A DNA stretch of 64,000 bases, taken from the NCBI RefSeq assembly GCF_028598555.1, contig NZ_JAQRFN010000009.1, positions 1 through 64,000 on the forward strand, written 5' to 3'. The stretch comes from Xenorhabdus anantnagensis (GTDB lineage Bacteria; Pseudomonadota; Gammaproteobacteria; Enterobacterales; Enterobacteriaceae). Below are positions 28,073 through 36,869 of this stretch, one piece after another. Each line of letters opens with the position of its first letter. Positions within the stretch are counted from its first letter, which is position 1. Below the pieces are notes generated by a model. That model was not told where the DNA came from. It was given only the letters and a program-made list of their open reading frames with translations, and ran no database searches. The translations under genes and the position numbers were made by a program.

Positions 28073-29899
28073 GTGTCTACCGCAGAACTCATCAGCACGG
28101 CATCGCTGGCTGAACAAGCATTACGAAAAACATTCGGATACCAGCAATTTCGTCCGGGACAGCAGCAGGTTATCGATGCCGTTCTTGATGGGCGCGATTG
28201 TCTGGTAATTATGCCAACGGGCGGCGGTAAATCGCTGTGTTACCAGATTCCCGCATTGGTTAAAAATGGGCTGACTCTGGTTGTGTCTCCATTAATCTCA
28301 TTGATGAAAGATCAGGTTGATCAGCTACGTGCGAATGGAGTTGAAGCGGAATGCCTGAACTCAACTCAAAGTCGTGAACAGCAATTTGATATCATCCAAC
28401 GTTGCCGCCAAGGGATCATCAAGTTGCTCTATATCGCCCCTGAACGGTTGGTAACGGATAACTTTCTTGATCAGCTTCACCATTGGCAACCCGCTTTACT
28501 GGCTGTTGATGAAGCCCATTGTATTTCTCAATGGGGACATGATTTTCGTCCAGAATATCGAGCATTAGGGCAACTTCGCCGCCATTTCCCCGATCTTCCT
28601 GTGATTGCACTAACGGCGACGGCAGATAAAACTACCCGCCAGGATATCGTGCGTCTATTGGAGTTGCATGAGCCGATTATCCATATCAGCAGCTTTGATC
28701 GTCCCAATATTCGCTACACTTTAGTGGAGAAATACAAACCGCTTGATCAGCTTTGGGTATTTGTCCGTAGCCAGCAAGGCAAAAGCGGCATTATTTACTG
28801 TAATAGCCGTACTAAAGTGGAAGAAACAGCGGAGCGTTTGCAAAAGCGGGGGCTAAGTGTTGCACCTTATCATGCGGGGCTGGAAAACAACCAACGTGCA
28901 TGGGTACAGGATGCTTTTCAGCGAGATGATTTGCAGGTCGTTGTGGCAACCGTAGCATTTGGTATGGGCATTAACAAACCTAATGTGCGCTTTGTTGTGC
29001 ACTTTGATATTCCCCGCAATATTGAATCTTATTATCAAGAAACTGGCCGGGCTGGGCGAGATGGCTTACCAGCAGAAGCAGTCTTGTTTTACGATCCTGC
29101 CGATATGGCGTGGCTGCGTCGCTGTTTGGAAGAAAAAGCGGCTGGTGAACAACAGGACATTGAACGTCATAAACTCAATGCGATGGGTGCATTTGCAGAG
29201 GCACAGACTTGCCGGCGTCTGGTGTTGCTGAATTATTTTGGGGAAAGCCACCAAACAGCTTGCGGCAATTGTGATATTTGCCTTGATCCCCCCAAGCGTT
29301 ACGACGGTCTGCTGGAGGCACAAAAAGCGCTATCCTGCATCTATCGCGTTGGACAACGTTTTGGAATTGGCTATATTGTAGAAGTGCTGCGCGGCGCGAA
29401 TAATCAACGCATTAGAGATTTTGGGCACGATAAATTGCCTGTTTATGGCATTGGTAAAGAGCAGAGTCAGGAACATTGGATGAGTGTCTTGCGTCAGCTC
29501 ATTCATTTGGGGCTGATTAATCAAAATATCGCCAACTATTCTGCGCTACAACTGACGGAGGCTTCACGGCCTGTATTGCGCGGTGAAATGCCTCTACAAC
29601 TTGCCGTTCCACGCATCCAGAACTTGAAAAGCCGCAATCAGCAAAACAAATCATACAGTGGGAACTATGATCGCAAATTATTTGCCAAATTGCGCAAATT
29701 ACGTAAATCCATTGCTGATGAAAACAACATTCCACCTTTTGTCGTTTTCAATGACGTCACATTAATTGAGATGGCAGAACAGTGTCCAATAACACCAAAT
29801 GAACTTTTGCTGATTAATGGTGTAGGGCAGCGGAAACTGGAACGTTTTGGAGATGCATTTATGGCGTTGATCAGTGAGCATTTTGAAGGATTTGAGTAA
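28073..29899 (+). CDS. recQ: ATP-dependent DNA helicase RecQ
   Basis: 608 aa (E. coli 609), GTG start at 28073 behind GAGGAAAG. A 3'-5' superfamily 2 helicase in RecF-pathway recombination. Walker A is [12 protein letters not shown] (about 47-58), DEAH box [19 protein letters not shown], motif [12 protein letters not shown]. The zinc-binding RQC region has [13 protein letters not shown] and ACGNCDICL; the HRDC domain is at the C-terminus ([20 protein letters not shown]). In E. coli rhtC and rhtB separate recQ from pldB; here they are absent. Confidence 0.97.
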   Translation: MSTAELISTASLAEQALRKTFGYQQFRPGQQQVIDAVLDGRDCLVIMPTGGGKSLCYQIPALVKNGLTLVVSPLISLMKDQVDQLRANGVEAECLNSTQSREQQFDIIQRCRQGIIKLLYIAPERLVTDNFLDQLHHWQPALLAVDEAHCISQWGHDFRPEYRALGQLRRHFPDLPVIALTATADKTTRQDIVRLLELHEPIIHISSFDRPNIRYTLVEKYKPLDQLWVFVRSQQGKSGIIYCNSRTKVEETAERLQKRGLSVAPYHAGLENNQRAWVQDAFQRDDLQVVVATVAFGMGINKPNVRFVVHFDIPRNIESYYQETGRAGRDGLPAEAVLFYDPADMAWLRRCLEEKAAGEQQDIERHKLNAMGAFAEAQTCRRLVLLNYFGESHQTACGNCDICLDPPKRYDGLLEAQKALSCIYRVGQRFGIGYIVEVLRGANNQRIRDFGHDKLPVYGIGKEQSQEHWMSVLRQLIHLGLINQNIANYSALQLTEASRPVLRGEMPLQLAVPRIQNLKSRNQQNKSYSGNYDRKLFAKLRKLRKSIADENNIPPFVVFNDVTLIEMAEQCPITPNELLLINGVGQRKLERFGDAFMALISEHFEGFE

Positions 29900-29926
29900 C
29901 CAAAGGATAATAACAGAGGATGATGA

Positions 29927-30925
29927 ATGGTGCCTGAGATATTGAAAGCAAGCTGGTTAAACCGTGAATCTCAGTTCTCTGCCTTTACAAATGGATTATT
30001 GCTGGATTTTTGGTTAACGAGGGAAGAAAGGCAATTTATGGGGGTTGATGATGTTCCCATCCATTATGTCTCCTTTTGCTCCCCCTACCACGACAAAACA
30101 CTCGTGATTTTGCCCGGCCGAAGTGAAAGCTATGTGAAATATCCTGAAGTGGCTTACGATTTTTATCACTTGGGTTACGATATTTTTATTATTGACCATC
30201 GCGGGCAAGGTCGTTCTGGGCGAATGTTGGATGATCGACAAAAAGGCCATGTCGAAGAGTTCGATCATTATGTAGATGACTTAGCTAAATTTATTGATCT
30301 TGAAGTGGCTCCCCGTCAGTCTCATCGTTGTTATGCACTGGCCCATTCAATGGGCGGTGCGATTTTGAGCCGTTTTCTGATGCGTTACCAAGAGCCGATT
30401 TTTCGTGCTGTGGTGCTATGTGCACCAATGTTTGGTATTCATTTACCGATGCCTCGTTGGTTGGCCAATATTCTGGTTGATCAGGCGGAACCCTATTTCA
30501 AAAGGCGTACTGCTTATGCTCTATCAACGGGGCAATGGCAACCATTACCTTATTTTATTAATTTATTAACGCACAGCTATGCGCGTTACCAGCGTTATTT
30601 GCGTTACTGTGCTGATTATCCTGAATTGCGCCTTGGAGGGCCGACTTATCATTGGATGCGTGAAAGTATGCTGATGGGGGATAATCTGATTGAAAATGCA
30701 GGTAAAATTCAGAACCCACTCATGGTCTTGCAAGCGAGTGAAGATAAGGTAGTGAGTAATCGGGAGCTATTGGCTTTTTGTGAGTCACGCCAAAAAGCAG
30801 AAACAGGAAAAAAAGAACAAAATCCTCTAATTATCCAAGGGGCTCATCACGAAATCTTGTTCGAAGAAGATGCATTGCGGGCGCAGGCGCTCAATGCAAT
30901 TTGTGATTTTTTTGACCAGAACTGA
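29927..30925 (+). CDS. pldB: Lysophospholipase L2
   Basis: 332 aa. Alpha/beta hydrolase that degrades lysophospholipids. Nucleophile elbow AHSMGG, upstream FIIDHRGQGRSGR, and a C-terminal catalytic His in GAHHEILFE. It is 27 bp after recQ and 21 bp before yigL, likely one transcript. It pairs functionally with pldA nearby, which generates lysophospholipids. Confidence 0.94.
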   Translation: MVPEILKASWLNRESQFSAFTNGLLLDFWLTREERQFMGVDDVPIHYVSFCSPYHDKTLVILPGRSESYVKYPEVAYDFYHLGYDIFIIDHRGQGRSGRMLDDRQKGHVEEFDHYVDDLAKFIDLEVAPRQSHRCYALAHSMGGAILSRFLMRYQEPIFRAVVLCAPMFGIHLPMPRWLANILVDQAEPYFKRRTAYALSTGQWQPLPYFINLLTHSYARYQRYLRYCADYPELRLGGPTYHWMRESMLMGDNLIENAGKIQNPLMVLQASEDKVVSNRELLAFCESRQKAETGKKEQNPLIIQGAHHEILFEEDALRAQALNAICDFFDQN

Positions 30926-30946
30926 TCCAGTTTAGGAACCATAACC

Positions 30947-31747
30947 ATGTACCATGTTGTTGCTTCAGATTTAGATGGCACTTTGTTGTCTCCCGACCAT
31001 AAATTAACCCCGTATACCAAGGAAACGCTGAACTTGCTGACGGAGCAAGGAATTCATTTTATTTTTGCAACAGGGCGCCATCATGTTGATGTGGGGCAGA
31101 TCCGTGATGGATTGGGCATTGATGCTTATATGATCACATCTAACGGTGCAAGAGTTCACAATATTCAGGATGAATTGGTATTCAGCCATAACTTAGATCC
31201 TGAGATTGCCCATGATTTATGTTTATTGGAGTTTGATAATCCCAATATCCTGACAAATTACTTCAATAACGATGATTGGTTAATGAATAGGGAAGCCCCT
31301 GAACAGGAAGAATTTTTTCAGGAGTCAGTTTTCCATTATCAGCTTTTTCAACGCGATAATTTTCTCACTGATGGCGTGTGCAAGGTTTATTACACCAGCG
31401 AAGATCATGATTATTTATTGGATTTGGAAGAGAGAATTAAAGCGCGTTGGGGGGAAAGGGTCAATGTCAGCTTTTCACTGAGAAATTGCTTGGAGGTGAT
31501 GGCTGGTGGTGTTTCTAAAGGGCATGCGTTAGAGCAAGTTTGTCAATCGATTGGATATCAATTGAGTAACTGCATTGCTTTTGGTGATGGTATGAATGAT
31601 CGGGAAATGTTGAGTGTGGTAGGCAAGGGCTGCATTATGCAGGGAGCGCACCAGCGCTTGAAAGACATCCTACCTGATATGGAAGTTATTGGTTCCAATA
31701 TTGATGATGCTGTTTCTTGTTATTTGCGGGAAATGTATCAAGTTTGA
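30947..31747 (+). CDS. yigL: HAD (Cof-type) phosphatase YigL
   Basis: 266 aa. Motif I DLDGTLLS at 8-15 with nucleophile D8 and D10; a C2-type cap; motif III near GGVSKGHAL; motif IV AFGDGMNDREML. The E. coli homologue is a pyridoxal-phosphate and sugar-phosphate phosphatase. It is the last gene of this core block; 68 bp later an IS6-type inverted repeat begins. Confidence 0.94.
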   Translation: MYHVVASDLDGTLLSPDHKLTPYTKETLNLLTEQGIHFIFATGRHHVDVGQIRDGLGIDAYMITSNGARVHNIQDELVFSHNLDPEIAHDLCLLEFDNPNILTNYFNNDDWLMNREAPEQEEFFQESVFHYQLFQRDNFLTDGVCKVYYTSEDHDYLLDLEERIKARWGERVNVSFSLRNCLEVMAGGVSKGHALEQVCQSIGYQLSNCIAFGDGMNDREMLSVVGKGCIMQGAHQRLKDILPDMEVIGSNIDDAVSCYLREMYQV

Positions 31748-31814
31748 CGCTAATCGTCTGAATCTAATGCCCTGGTGATGTGGTGTGTTTCCAGGCTGAG
31801 AAGGGTGAAATTAT

Positions 31815-32584
31815 GGTTCTGTCGTATTAGCGGAAATCAGGTAAGCTTCCCTGTTTTTGAGCGAGTCCAGAACGGTGTCCCTGATCCGAAACGCGTTTAA
31901 ACGCCTCCATTATCCTGTCGATATCATTGCCCAAGGTGTCCGTTGGTATCTCGCTTATGCGCTGAGCCTACGCAATCTGGAAGAGATGATGGCAGAACGG
32001 GGGCTCTTCGTCGACCACGCGACGATACATCGCTGGGTGTTACGTCTGGTGCCCCTGCTCAGCAAGGCTTTTCGACAACGCAAAAAGCCCGTTGGCTCCC
32101 GATGGCGGAGGGATGAAACCTATATCAAAGTGAAAGGTCAGTGGAAATACCTTTACCGGGCGGTCGATACTGATGGTCAGACGATTGACTTCCTGCTGAC
32201 CGCTCGCCGCGATGCAACGGCAGCCCCGCCGTCATGACTATCGATAAAAGTGGGGCCAATACCGCCGCGCTCACCCTCCTCAATGCGGAAGGATCGCCTC
32301 AGCAGGGGATTGAAATCCGGCAAAATAAGTACCTGAATAATCTTATCGAACAAGATCATCGTCACGTCAAACGGCGAACACGTCCTATACTGGGATTTAA
32401 ATCGTTCCGCCGGGCACAAACGTGACTGGCGGGGATCGAACTCGTTGCCATGCTTCGAAAAGACCAGTATCGGCAAGAGGAGGGTGAACGATTATCCGCG
32501 GCTGAACAATTTTATCGTTTGTCAGTATAAAGAACAAACATACCTCATTATCGCTCAGGATGATTCATTTAATGCGACAGAACC
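31815..32584 (+). mobile_element. Decayed IS6-family insertion sequence
   Basis: Terminal inverted repeats GGTTCTGTCGTATT (31815-31828) and AATGCGACAGAACC (32571-32584) match with one mismatch and resemble IS6/IS26-family ends. The element is about 770 bp, shorter than the usual about 820 bp because of an internal deletion. The flanking octamers differ (5 of 8 match), so no clean 8-bp target duplication remains. It encloses a broken transposase. Confidence 0.85.
31857..32530 (+). pseudogene. IS6-family transposase, broken
   Basis: The first part (from 31857) reads RWYLAYALSLRNLEEMMAERG, the DDE start region WRRDETYIKVKGQWKYLYRA and DTDGQTIDFLLTARRDATAA. About 13 codons are then missing with a frame change near 32220; the frame resumes as MTIDKSGANTAALTLLN, the EQDHRHVKRRTRPILGFKSF region, an in-frame TGA at about 32423, then LAGIELVAMLRKDQY to TAA at 32528. 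Two lesions make it inactive. Confidence 0.9.
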
Positions 32585-32652
32585 CTTATTATGCATAACT
32601 CTAATTTACTCGCCGTTTATGCTAGACTGGTTATCGGACGAGACGATACAGT

Positions 32653-32676
32653 GGTCCGCTTGGAAAACGGAATTTA
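32653..32676 (+). repeat. Solo copy of an unidentified element end
   Basis: GGTCCGCTTGGAAAACGGAA matches the left end at 34187 and is inverted relative to the end at 34452-34471. The toxin/immunity pair lies between this copy and the inverted one. Confidence 0.6.
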
Positions 32677-32776
32677 GTTTTAGCGTTCGGGCAAACACCT
32701 ATAAACACGAATTTAGACAATCTCAGATAAAAAAATGACCGTCACGATAACGGTCAAAGCCTTGTATTAAGAACAT

Positions 32777-33238
32777 TTATAATTTAATTTTTTCTAACAG
32801 CTTTATGCTATATGCACATTCGCCCATTTCTGATGGCTTTAAATATTCTAGCCTTTCAAAGAACTTGATTGCGTGATCCCTCATCGCAATTAAAAATTCA
32901 TTTTTCTCAATAGATGTTTTTACCTCAGAGTGGCAATTTACACTTACACACACTCGTCGATGCCCTTTTAATGGGATAAATTTCACTTCTATTGGCTGAT
33001 CTGGGAAATAACATTTAAATTCTTTATTCTCATAGACTAAAAATAAACCCTCAGATAAATAGCTCCAAAGATCAATTATATCATCCCACATAGATTTATC
33101 TATAAGAGGTTTACCATTGATGGTTAATTCCAATACTCCATCAACATAATCACTTTTTTTTATATCTCCTTCATATTGATAAAAATCAATGAATTCATCT
33201 TTAACTTTTATATATGTATTTATGTTTATATTTGTCAT
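32777..33238 (-). CDS. Putative immunity protein of the secreted toxin
   Basis: 153 aa, acidic, no signal peptide, so cytosolic. It overlaps the upstream secreted toxin gene by 4 nt (ATGA-type coupling), the arrangement expected for a toxin with its antidote. I do not recognise the family. Motifs LELTINGKPLIDKSMWDD and WSYLSEGLFLVYEN are visible. Low GC like its partner. Assignment is by context. Confidence 0.55.
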   Translation of the reverse strand: MTNININTYIKVKDEFIDFYQYEGDIKKSDYVDGVLELTINGKPLIDKSMWDDIIDLWSYLSEGLFLVYENKEFKCYFPDQPIEVKFIPLKGHRRVCVSVNCHSEVKTSIEKNEFLIAMRDHAIKFFERLEYLKPSEMGECAYSIKLLEKIKL

Positions 33239-33684
33239 TCTTTTTTCTCAGGATAAAATTGTCCTACTCTTCCACGTTTAAACCCTACGGTATATATTTT
33301 ACCTTTGTACGTCCCTATAATTTGCAAACGCCTAACATGACCTTTTTTTACTAAGGTATCTCTATTTTGCTTCATTATACTATAAATAGCGTCAGCAATG
33401 TTTATTACTGTCATATCACAAGTGAAGTAACTTTGTTTAGGCTTCGTTGAACCATCCCAATAATAAGGGTGATGCCGCTCAAGAATATGTTTCATCCCAC
33501 TCTTTTCTAGTTTAAAAGTATTGTTTCCAAACTGGAATGTTTTGCTTTTAAATTTTTTAAGTTCATTAACAACGTTATGTTTACAGGATTTTTTATAGTG
33601 GTCTGCCGAAGAAGCTGCATGAGACAGCGAACCGAATGCCACACAAAAGATCGTCAGAATGACGACGAATAATTTTTTCATCAT
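33235..33684 (-). CDS. Secreted small toxin, EndoU/BECR-like RNase suspected
   Basis: 149 aa. A clear Sec signal peptide (KKLFVVILTIFCVAFGSLSHA, cut near residue 24) leaves a basic protein of about 125 aa. The core GMKHILERHHPYYWDG (63-78) followed by SYF, an amphipathic helix INIADAIYSIMKQN and two final strands (RRLQIIGTYKGKIYTVGF) resembles bacterial EndoU and related BECR-fold ribonuclease toxins; H66, H71 or H72 could be catalytic. Two Cys (34, 89) could form a disulfide. Coupled to a cytosolic partner gene. Family membership is a pattern judgement, not a database match. Confidence 0.5.
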   Translation of the reverse strand: MMKKLFVVILTIFCVAFGSLSHAASSADHYKKSCKHNVVNELKKFKSKTFQFGNNTFKLEKSGMKHILERHHPYYWDGSTKPKQSYFTCDMTVINIADAIYSIMKQNRDTLVKKGHVRRLQIIGTYKGKIYTVGFKRGRVGQFYPEKKE

Positions 33685-34030
33685 TGTTTCCTATTTTAAA
33701 ATAAAAATTTTCCATTTAGCTTTGACATGAGGTATTTTCCATCACACGGTAACTCAGAATGTACAAAATACGTAGATGTGATATTGGAAACTACAGCATT
33801 AATTTAAATAGAGAAAATAGTTTTTTTAGATTAATTTTTAAATAACCATCTGAATTTAATTTATAATAAATTAATGATTTACTGGTTTATAAATATAAGC
33901 GTTCTGATTTATAATGATTTTAATTGAATTTAATAAATAAATTATGCCATTGATAGTAAATAAAATTTCCATAATGAAATATTACACGAAACCTATTTGG
34001 ATCATTTTATTATTTTCATACCAGCTTAAG
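33685..34030. other. AT-rich gap upstream of the secreted toxin
   Basis: About 350 bp, very AT-rich, no ORF. It would hold the toxin-immunity promoter on the minus strand. No other recognisable element. Confidence 0.5.
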
Positions 34031-34083
34031 TGGGTCATGTATTTAATAAGTTGAAAATAAGCACTTATAAAATACATGGCCCA
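34031..34083. repeat. Long imperfect hairpin
   Basis: A 21-bp arm starting TGGGTCATGTATTT (34031-34051) pairs with ACTTATAAAATACATGGCCC and the following A (34063-34083) with two mismatches; loop 11 nt. It is not next to a gene end, so it may be a miniature element or a transcription end of a lost gene. Confidence 0.6.
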
Positions 34084-34186
34084 TTCTCCTGTTTATCCAA
34101 CCCGCCAATAGCCTCCTTTCTTCGCACCAACACGAATCAAACGACCAGCATCCACACGAGAGCATAAAAACTATGGTCACCTATAT

Positions 34187-34471
34187 GGGGTCCGCTTAGA
34201 AAACGGAAAATAAACCACGCCAAGGCTATTTTTTAGCCAAGTTGACACTAGCAACTACCTGATTTATCAAACCGTAGTGTTTTTCCGTCCGAAACCGAAC
34301 TATTACGGACACCATGCTGACCGAGTGTCCGAAAGTAAGCAAAACCATTAAAGGACAGGCTGATCGTTACGTACATCCTTTGTGGTAAGGGGTTGCGCTC
34401 ATAGGGATGCAATCACCCTTTAAGCTTAAAACTCTTAACGTGGGATAATTTCCGAATTCCAAGCGGACCCC
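34187..34471. mobile_element. 285-bp element remnant with terminal inverted repeats
   Basis: The left end GGGGTCCGCTTAGAAAACGG (34187 on) and the right end (34446-34471, inverted) match at 22 of 26 positions. The interior has no intact ORF. It is too short for a normal IS, so it is a deletion derivative or MITE of an element I could not name. No clear target duplication. Just left of it, the minus strand carries a scrap reading SRVDAGRLIRVGAKKGGYW before a stop (about 34096-34160), origin unknown. Confidence 0.6.
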
Positions 34472-34671
34472 GACAACACGCCCTAGAAATGCCCGTATTA
34501 CAAAGTGATTATCAATAAATTCAGATTGTTCTTGCTTATAACGAGATTATTTCCAACTCAAAGTTTGATCTGACTTAATCAAGGTAGTAGTTATTTATGA
34601 AGGCTCGCACTGAATTTCAAAGCTATAAAGTTACGTCATAGCGTAGAGAACTTAAATGAGAAGAAACAAAA

Positions 34672-34697
34672 AGCCAACCTCACCAGTTGGTTTTTTT
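34672..34697 (+). terminator. Rho-independent terminator without a visible gene
   Basis: CCAAC (34674-34678) / GTTGG (34686-34690) followed by seven T. The T-run fits a plus-strand transcript, yet no plus-strand gene precedes it; it may end a small RNA or be a relic. Confidence 0.55.
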
Positions 34698-34698
34698 C

Positions 34699-35054
34699 TA
34701 TCCATGTTGGTAAGGATATCTTCTTTGTTAAAATGAACTTCTCCATCTTCATAAACTAGCTCGGATTTTTTCACTCAGACGTAATTTTGCCGGAATGGTA
34801 CTCGCGTCCTTTAGCCAGTCAGTCATAATCTGTTCAAATGGTTTTTTGTTACAATAGGCACAACGGGCAGTACGGCGCAAAAGTGCCAGGGCATTTTCTG
34901 CTATGCGAGGGGAGATTGTGTCAATTGAGATTAAACCGTTATCTATATCGATCCATATTTGAGTTGCACTTCACTTCGTAAATGCTCGTGGTAACAGCTC
35001 TTGGAATACATCATCTTTGATTTGAGATATCTCAGTGCGACGGAGTTTTCGGCA
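34699..35054 (-). pseudogene. rdgC: rdgC internal fragment
   Basis: The minus strand reads LRRTEISQIKDDVFQELLP, an in-frame TGA, SATQIWIDIDNGLISIDT, RIAENALALLRRT, PFEQIMTDWLKDASTIPAKL and, after a frameshift, ELVYEDGEVHFNKEDILT. This is the central part of RdgC, a nucleoid-associated recombination regulator that binds DNA as a ring and limits RecA. Both ends of the gene are missing and at least one stop and two frameshifts are present. The intact rdgC is presumably elsewhere in the genome. Confidence 0.85.
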
Positions 35055-35314
35055 TGTTACTGATGATCCTATGTAAATTTAATCCATTAGACTTTGATCA
35101 AAGTTGGAAACTAAAAAATTTATAAATAACAATTAAACACATTAATAAAAATTAATATCTTATATACTTTTGATTAATTTACATTTCTCTTACTTGTTTT
35201 TAACGAAAACATGTCACATTTATATTGCAATAGAAAATCTTCACTGCACTGTATTATTTTAAATAATTTCCAAATTTAAAAAATATTGAATATAAATTAT
35301 TAAAAGGAATAATC
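35055..35314. promoter_or_regulatory. AT-rich upstream region of the Gly-rich gene cluster
   Basis: 260 bp, extremely AT-rich, no ORF. It should contain the promoter of the first Gly-rich gene, which has the ribosome site AAAGGAA 7 nt before its ATG. A silencing protein such as H-NS could act here, by composition only. Confidence 0.45.
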
Positions 35315-35707
35315 ATGAAATCAAAAAACTTATCAGGAATAATTATAGCAATATCAACACTGGCATTAATTCCAACAATATCAGCAGCAAAAGCAGTTGA
35401 ATTATCATATAAACGTCCTGTAAAAACATTAGAAAAACAACAAACGATATCACCTTATATACTCATTAGTAATAATAAAGGAGATAATAGTAAAAGAGGT
35501 GATGGGGGTGGTAATGCTAATGGAGGCAATGGTTCACCTGGTGGTAACGGTGGAAATGGCAATAATTCTCCAGGCGGTAATGGCGGTAATGGCGGTAATG
35601 GCGGTAATGGCGGTAATGGTGGTAATAATGGAAATGGAAGTAGCAATGGAAATGGAAGTGGTAATGCTAATGGAACAGGCAATGGTAATGGAAATAAAAA
35701 GGCTTAA
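35315..35707 (+). CDS. Secreted Gly-Gly-Asn repeat protein 1
   Basis: 130 aa. Sec signal peptide (KNLSGIIIAISTLALIPTIS, cut near AAKA), a 40-residue linker, then about 70 residues built of GGN/GNG triplets ending in GNGNGNKKA. No domain I recognise. Runs of Gly-Gly-X favour polyglycine-II helix bundles, as in some antifreeze proteins and in phage S16-type receptor-binding tips; mycobacterial PGRS proteins are compositionally similar. First of three such genes in tandem. Function unknown: matrix, adhesin or surface-protective roles are possible. Confidence 0.7.
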   Translation: MKSKNLSGIIIAISTLALIPTISAAKAVELSYKRPVKTLEKQQTISPYILISNNKGDNSKRGDGGGNANGGNGSPGGNGGNGNNSPGGNGGNGGNGGNGGNGGNNGNGSSNGNGSGNANGTGNGNGNKKA

Positions 35708-35714
35708 ATAAAAA

Positions 35715-35753
35715 ACAACGCAGCTTATTATTCAAAGGTATAAGTTGCGTTGT
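35715..35753 (+). terminator. Hairpin between Gly-rich genes 1 and 2
   Basis: A 14-bp stem ACAACGCAGCTTAT (35715-35728) / ATAAGTTGCGTTGT (35740-35753) with one G-U pair, directly after the stop of gene 1. The following TCTACTT is only partly U-rich, so it may attenuate rather than end transcription into gene 2. Confidence 0.6.
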
Positions 35754-35796
35754 TCTACTTGTGAGAATAAATTCTATTTCATAGAGGAATTTAAAA

Positions 35797-36300
35797 ATGA
35801 AACTAGGAACAATAATTATAGCTGTATCTATATTCAGTTTTCCTTTTGTACCATCGCATGCAAAGGCTGAAAGTAAACTTCCTATAAAAATAAATGATTG
35901 TAATAAGTTGGATGGGAAGTTTGGTCAAAACGGTAAAAACGGGATACCTGATAGCAATTGCAAAAATGGAGGCAATGGTGGGAATGGGATATATCCAGGG
36001 CAATCAGGTGGGAATGGCGGTAACGGTGCACTTGGTGGGAATGGCGGGAATGGCGGGAATGGCGGCAACGGTGCATCTGGTAGTGGTGATGGCAATGCTA
36101 ATGATTGTAATAAGTTGGATGGAAAGTTTGGTCAAAACGGTAAAAACGGGATACCTGATAGCAATTGCAAAAATGGAGGCAATGGTGGGGATGGGATATA
36201 TCCAGGGCAATCAGGTGGGAATGGTGGTAACGGTGCATCTGGTAGCGGTGATGGCAATGCTAATGGTGGCAATGGTGGCAGAGGGGCAGATGGATTATGA
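35797..36300 (+). CDS. Secreted Gly-Gly-Asn repeat protein 2
   Basis: 167 aa with a Sec signal peptide (GTIIIAVSIFSFPFVPSHAKA). The mature part has two copies of a 46-residue module, each starting CNKLDGKFGQNGKNG with SNCKNGGNGG following, so each copy holds a Cys pair (about 19 residues apart) that could form a disulfide-capped Gly-rich loop. The remainder is GGN/GNG triplets. Ribosome site AGAGG upstream. It overlaps gene 3 by 4 nt (ATGA), so 2 and 3 are translationally coupled. Confidence 0.7.
   Translation: MKLGTIIIAVSIFSFPFVPSHAKAESKLPIKINDCNKLDGKFGQNGKNGIPDSNCKNGGNGGNGIYPGQSGGNGGNGALGGNGGNGGNGGNGASGSGDGNANDCNKLDGKFGQNGKNGIPDSNCKNGGNGGDGIYPGQSGGNGGNGASGSGDGNANGGNGGRGADGL
35893..36237 (+). 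repeat. Internal 138-bp direct repeat in Gly-rich gene 2
   Basis: 35893-36030 is repeated at 36100-36237 (offset 207 bp, in frame) with only a few base changes, including both Cys codons. A recent intragenic duplication. Confidence 0.85.
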
Positions 36301-36815
36301 ATAATCTAAAATTATCATTTTTTATTCTAATGTCATTAGCTATCTCAGAAGCATCACATGCTTCAACCATTTCATTAGCAAAACAAATTTCCCATATTAA
36401 TAACTACCTCCTTGTTTCAAATGGCAGTAATGGAGGTAATGGAGGTGATGGAGGAAAAGGAAGCCACGGAGGTAATGGAGGTAATGGAGGTAATGCAGGT
36501 TCAGGAAATAATTCTAACGGCGGTGATGGTGGTAAAGGTGGTGATAGCGGTGGAGGTTCAAAATCCTCTGGAGGAAATGGGGCAAAAGGGGGAAATGGGG
36601 GAAATGGTAATAACTCTTCTGGTGGGCGTGGGGGCAATGGTGGTAATGGTGGTAATGGGGGGTATAACGGAGGAAACGGCGGTAAAGGAGGAAACGGAAG
36701 CGGCTCTGGAAATGGGGGAAATGGTGGTAATGGCGGTAAAGGTGGTAAAGGTGGAAAGGGTGGTAAAGGCGGTGAAAACGGTGGGCTTGATGGGCATCGA
36801 GGTAAAGATGGATAG
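36297..36815 (+). CDS. Secreted Gly-rich repeat protein 3
   Basis: 172 aa. Signal peptide (KLSFFILMSLAISEASHA), a short linker (NNYLLVSNGS), then about 125 residues of GGN, GGK, GGD and GGS triplets, with more Lys and Asp than genes 1 and 2 and a C-terminal GLDGHRGKDG. Regular charged triplets would give a polyglycine-II bundle with opposite charged faces. Coupled by ATGA overlap to gene 2, so the two products are probably made together and may interact. No known family assigned. Confidence 0.7.
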   Translation: MNNLKLSFFILMSLAISEASHASTISLAKQISHINNYLLVSNGSNGGNGGDGGKGSHGGNGGNGGNAGSGNNSNGGDGGKGGDSGGGSKSSGGNGAKGGNGGNGNNSSGGRGGNGGNGGNGGYNGGNGGKGGNGSGSGNGGNGGNGGKGGKGGKGGKGGENGGLDGHRGKDG

Positions 36816-36869
36816 TTATAGTTTAAGAAAGCAAAAATACTATACTAATTACAGGAATTATTGGTATTT

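Noticed and set aside
32445..32738. 97-aa plus-strand ORF at the IS6 right end
   Set aside because: It begins out of frame inside the transposase, crosses the terminal inverted repeat and has no family traits.
35955..36290. CRISPR array
   Set aside because: The regular repeats are in-frame GGN codons and a single in-frame duplication, without unique spacers.
35455..36797. Proline- and isoleucine-rich ORFs antisense to the Gly-rich genes
   Set aside because: They are compositional shadows of GGN repeats; only the sense frames have signal peptides and ribosome sites.
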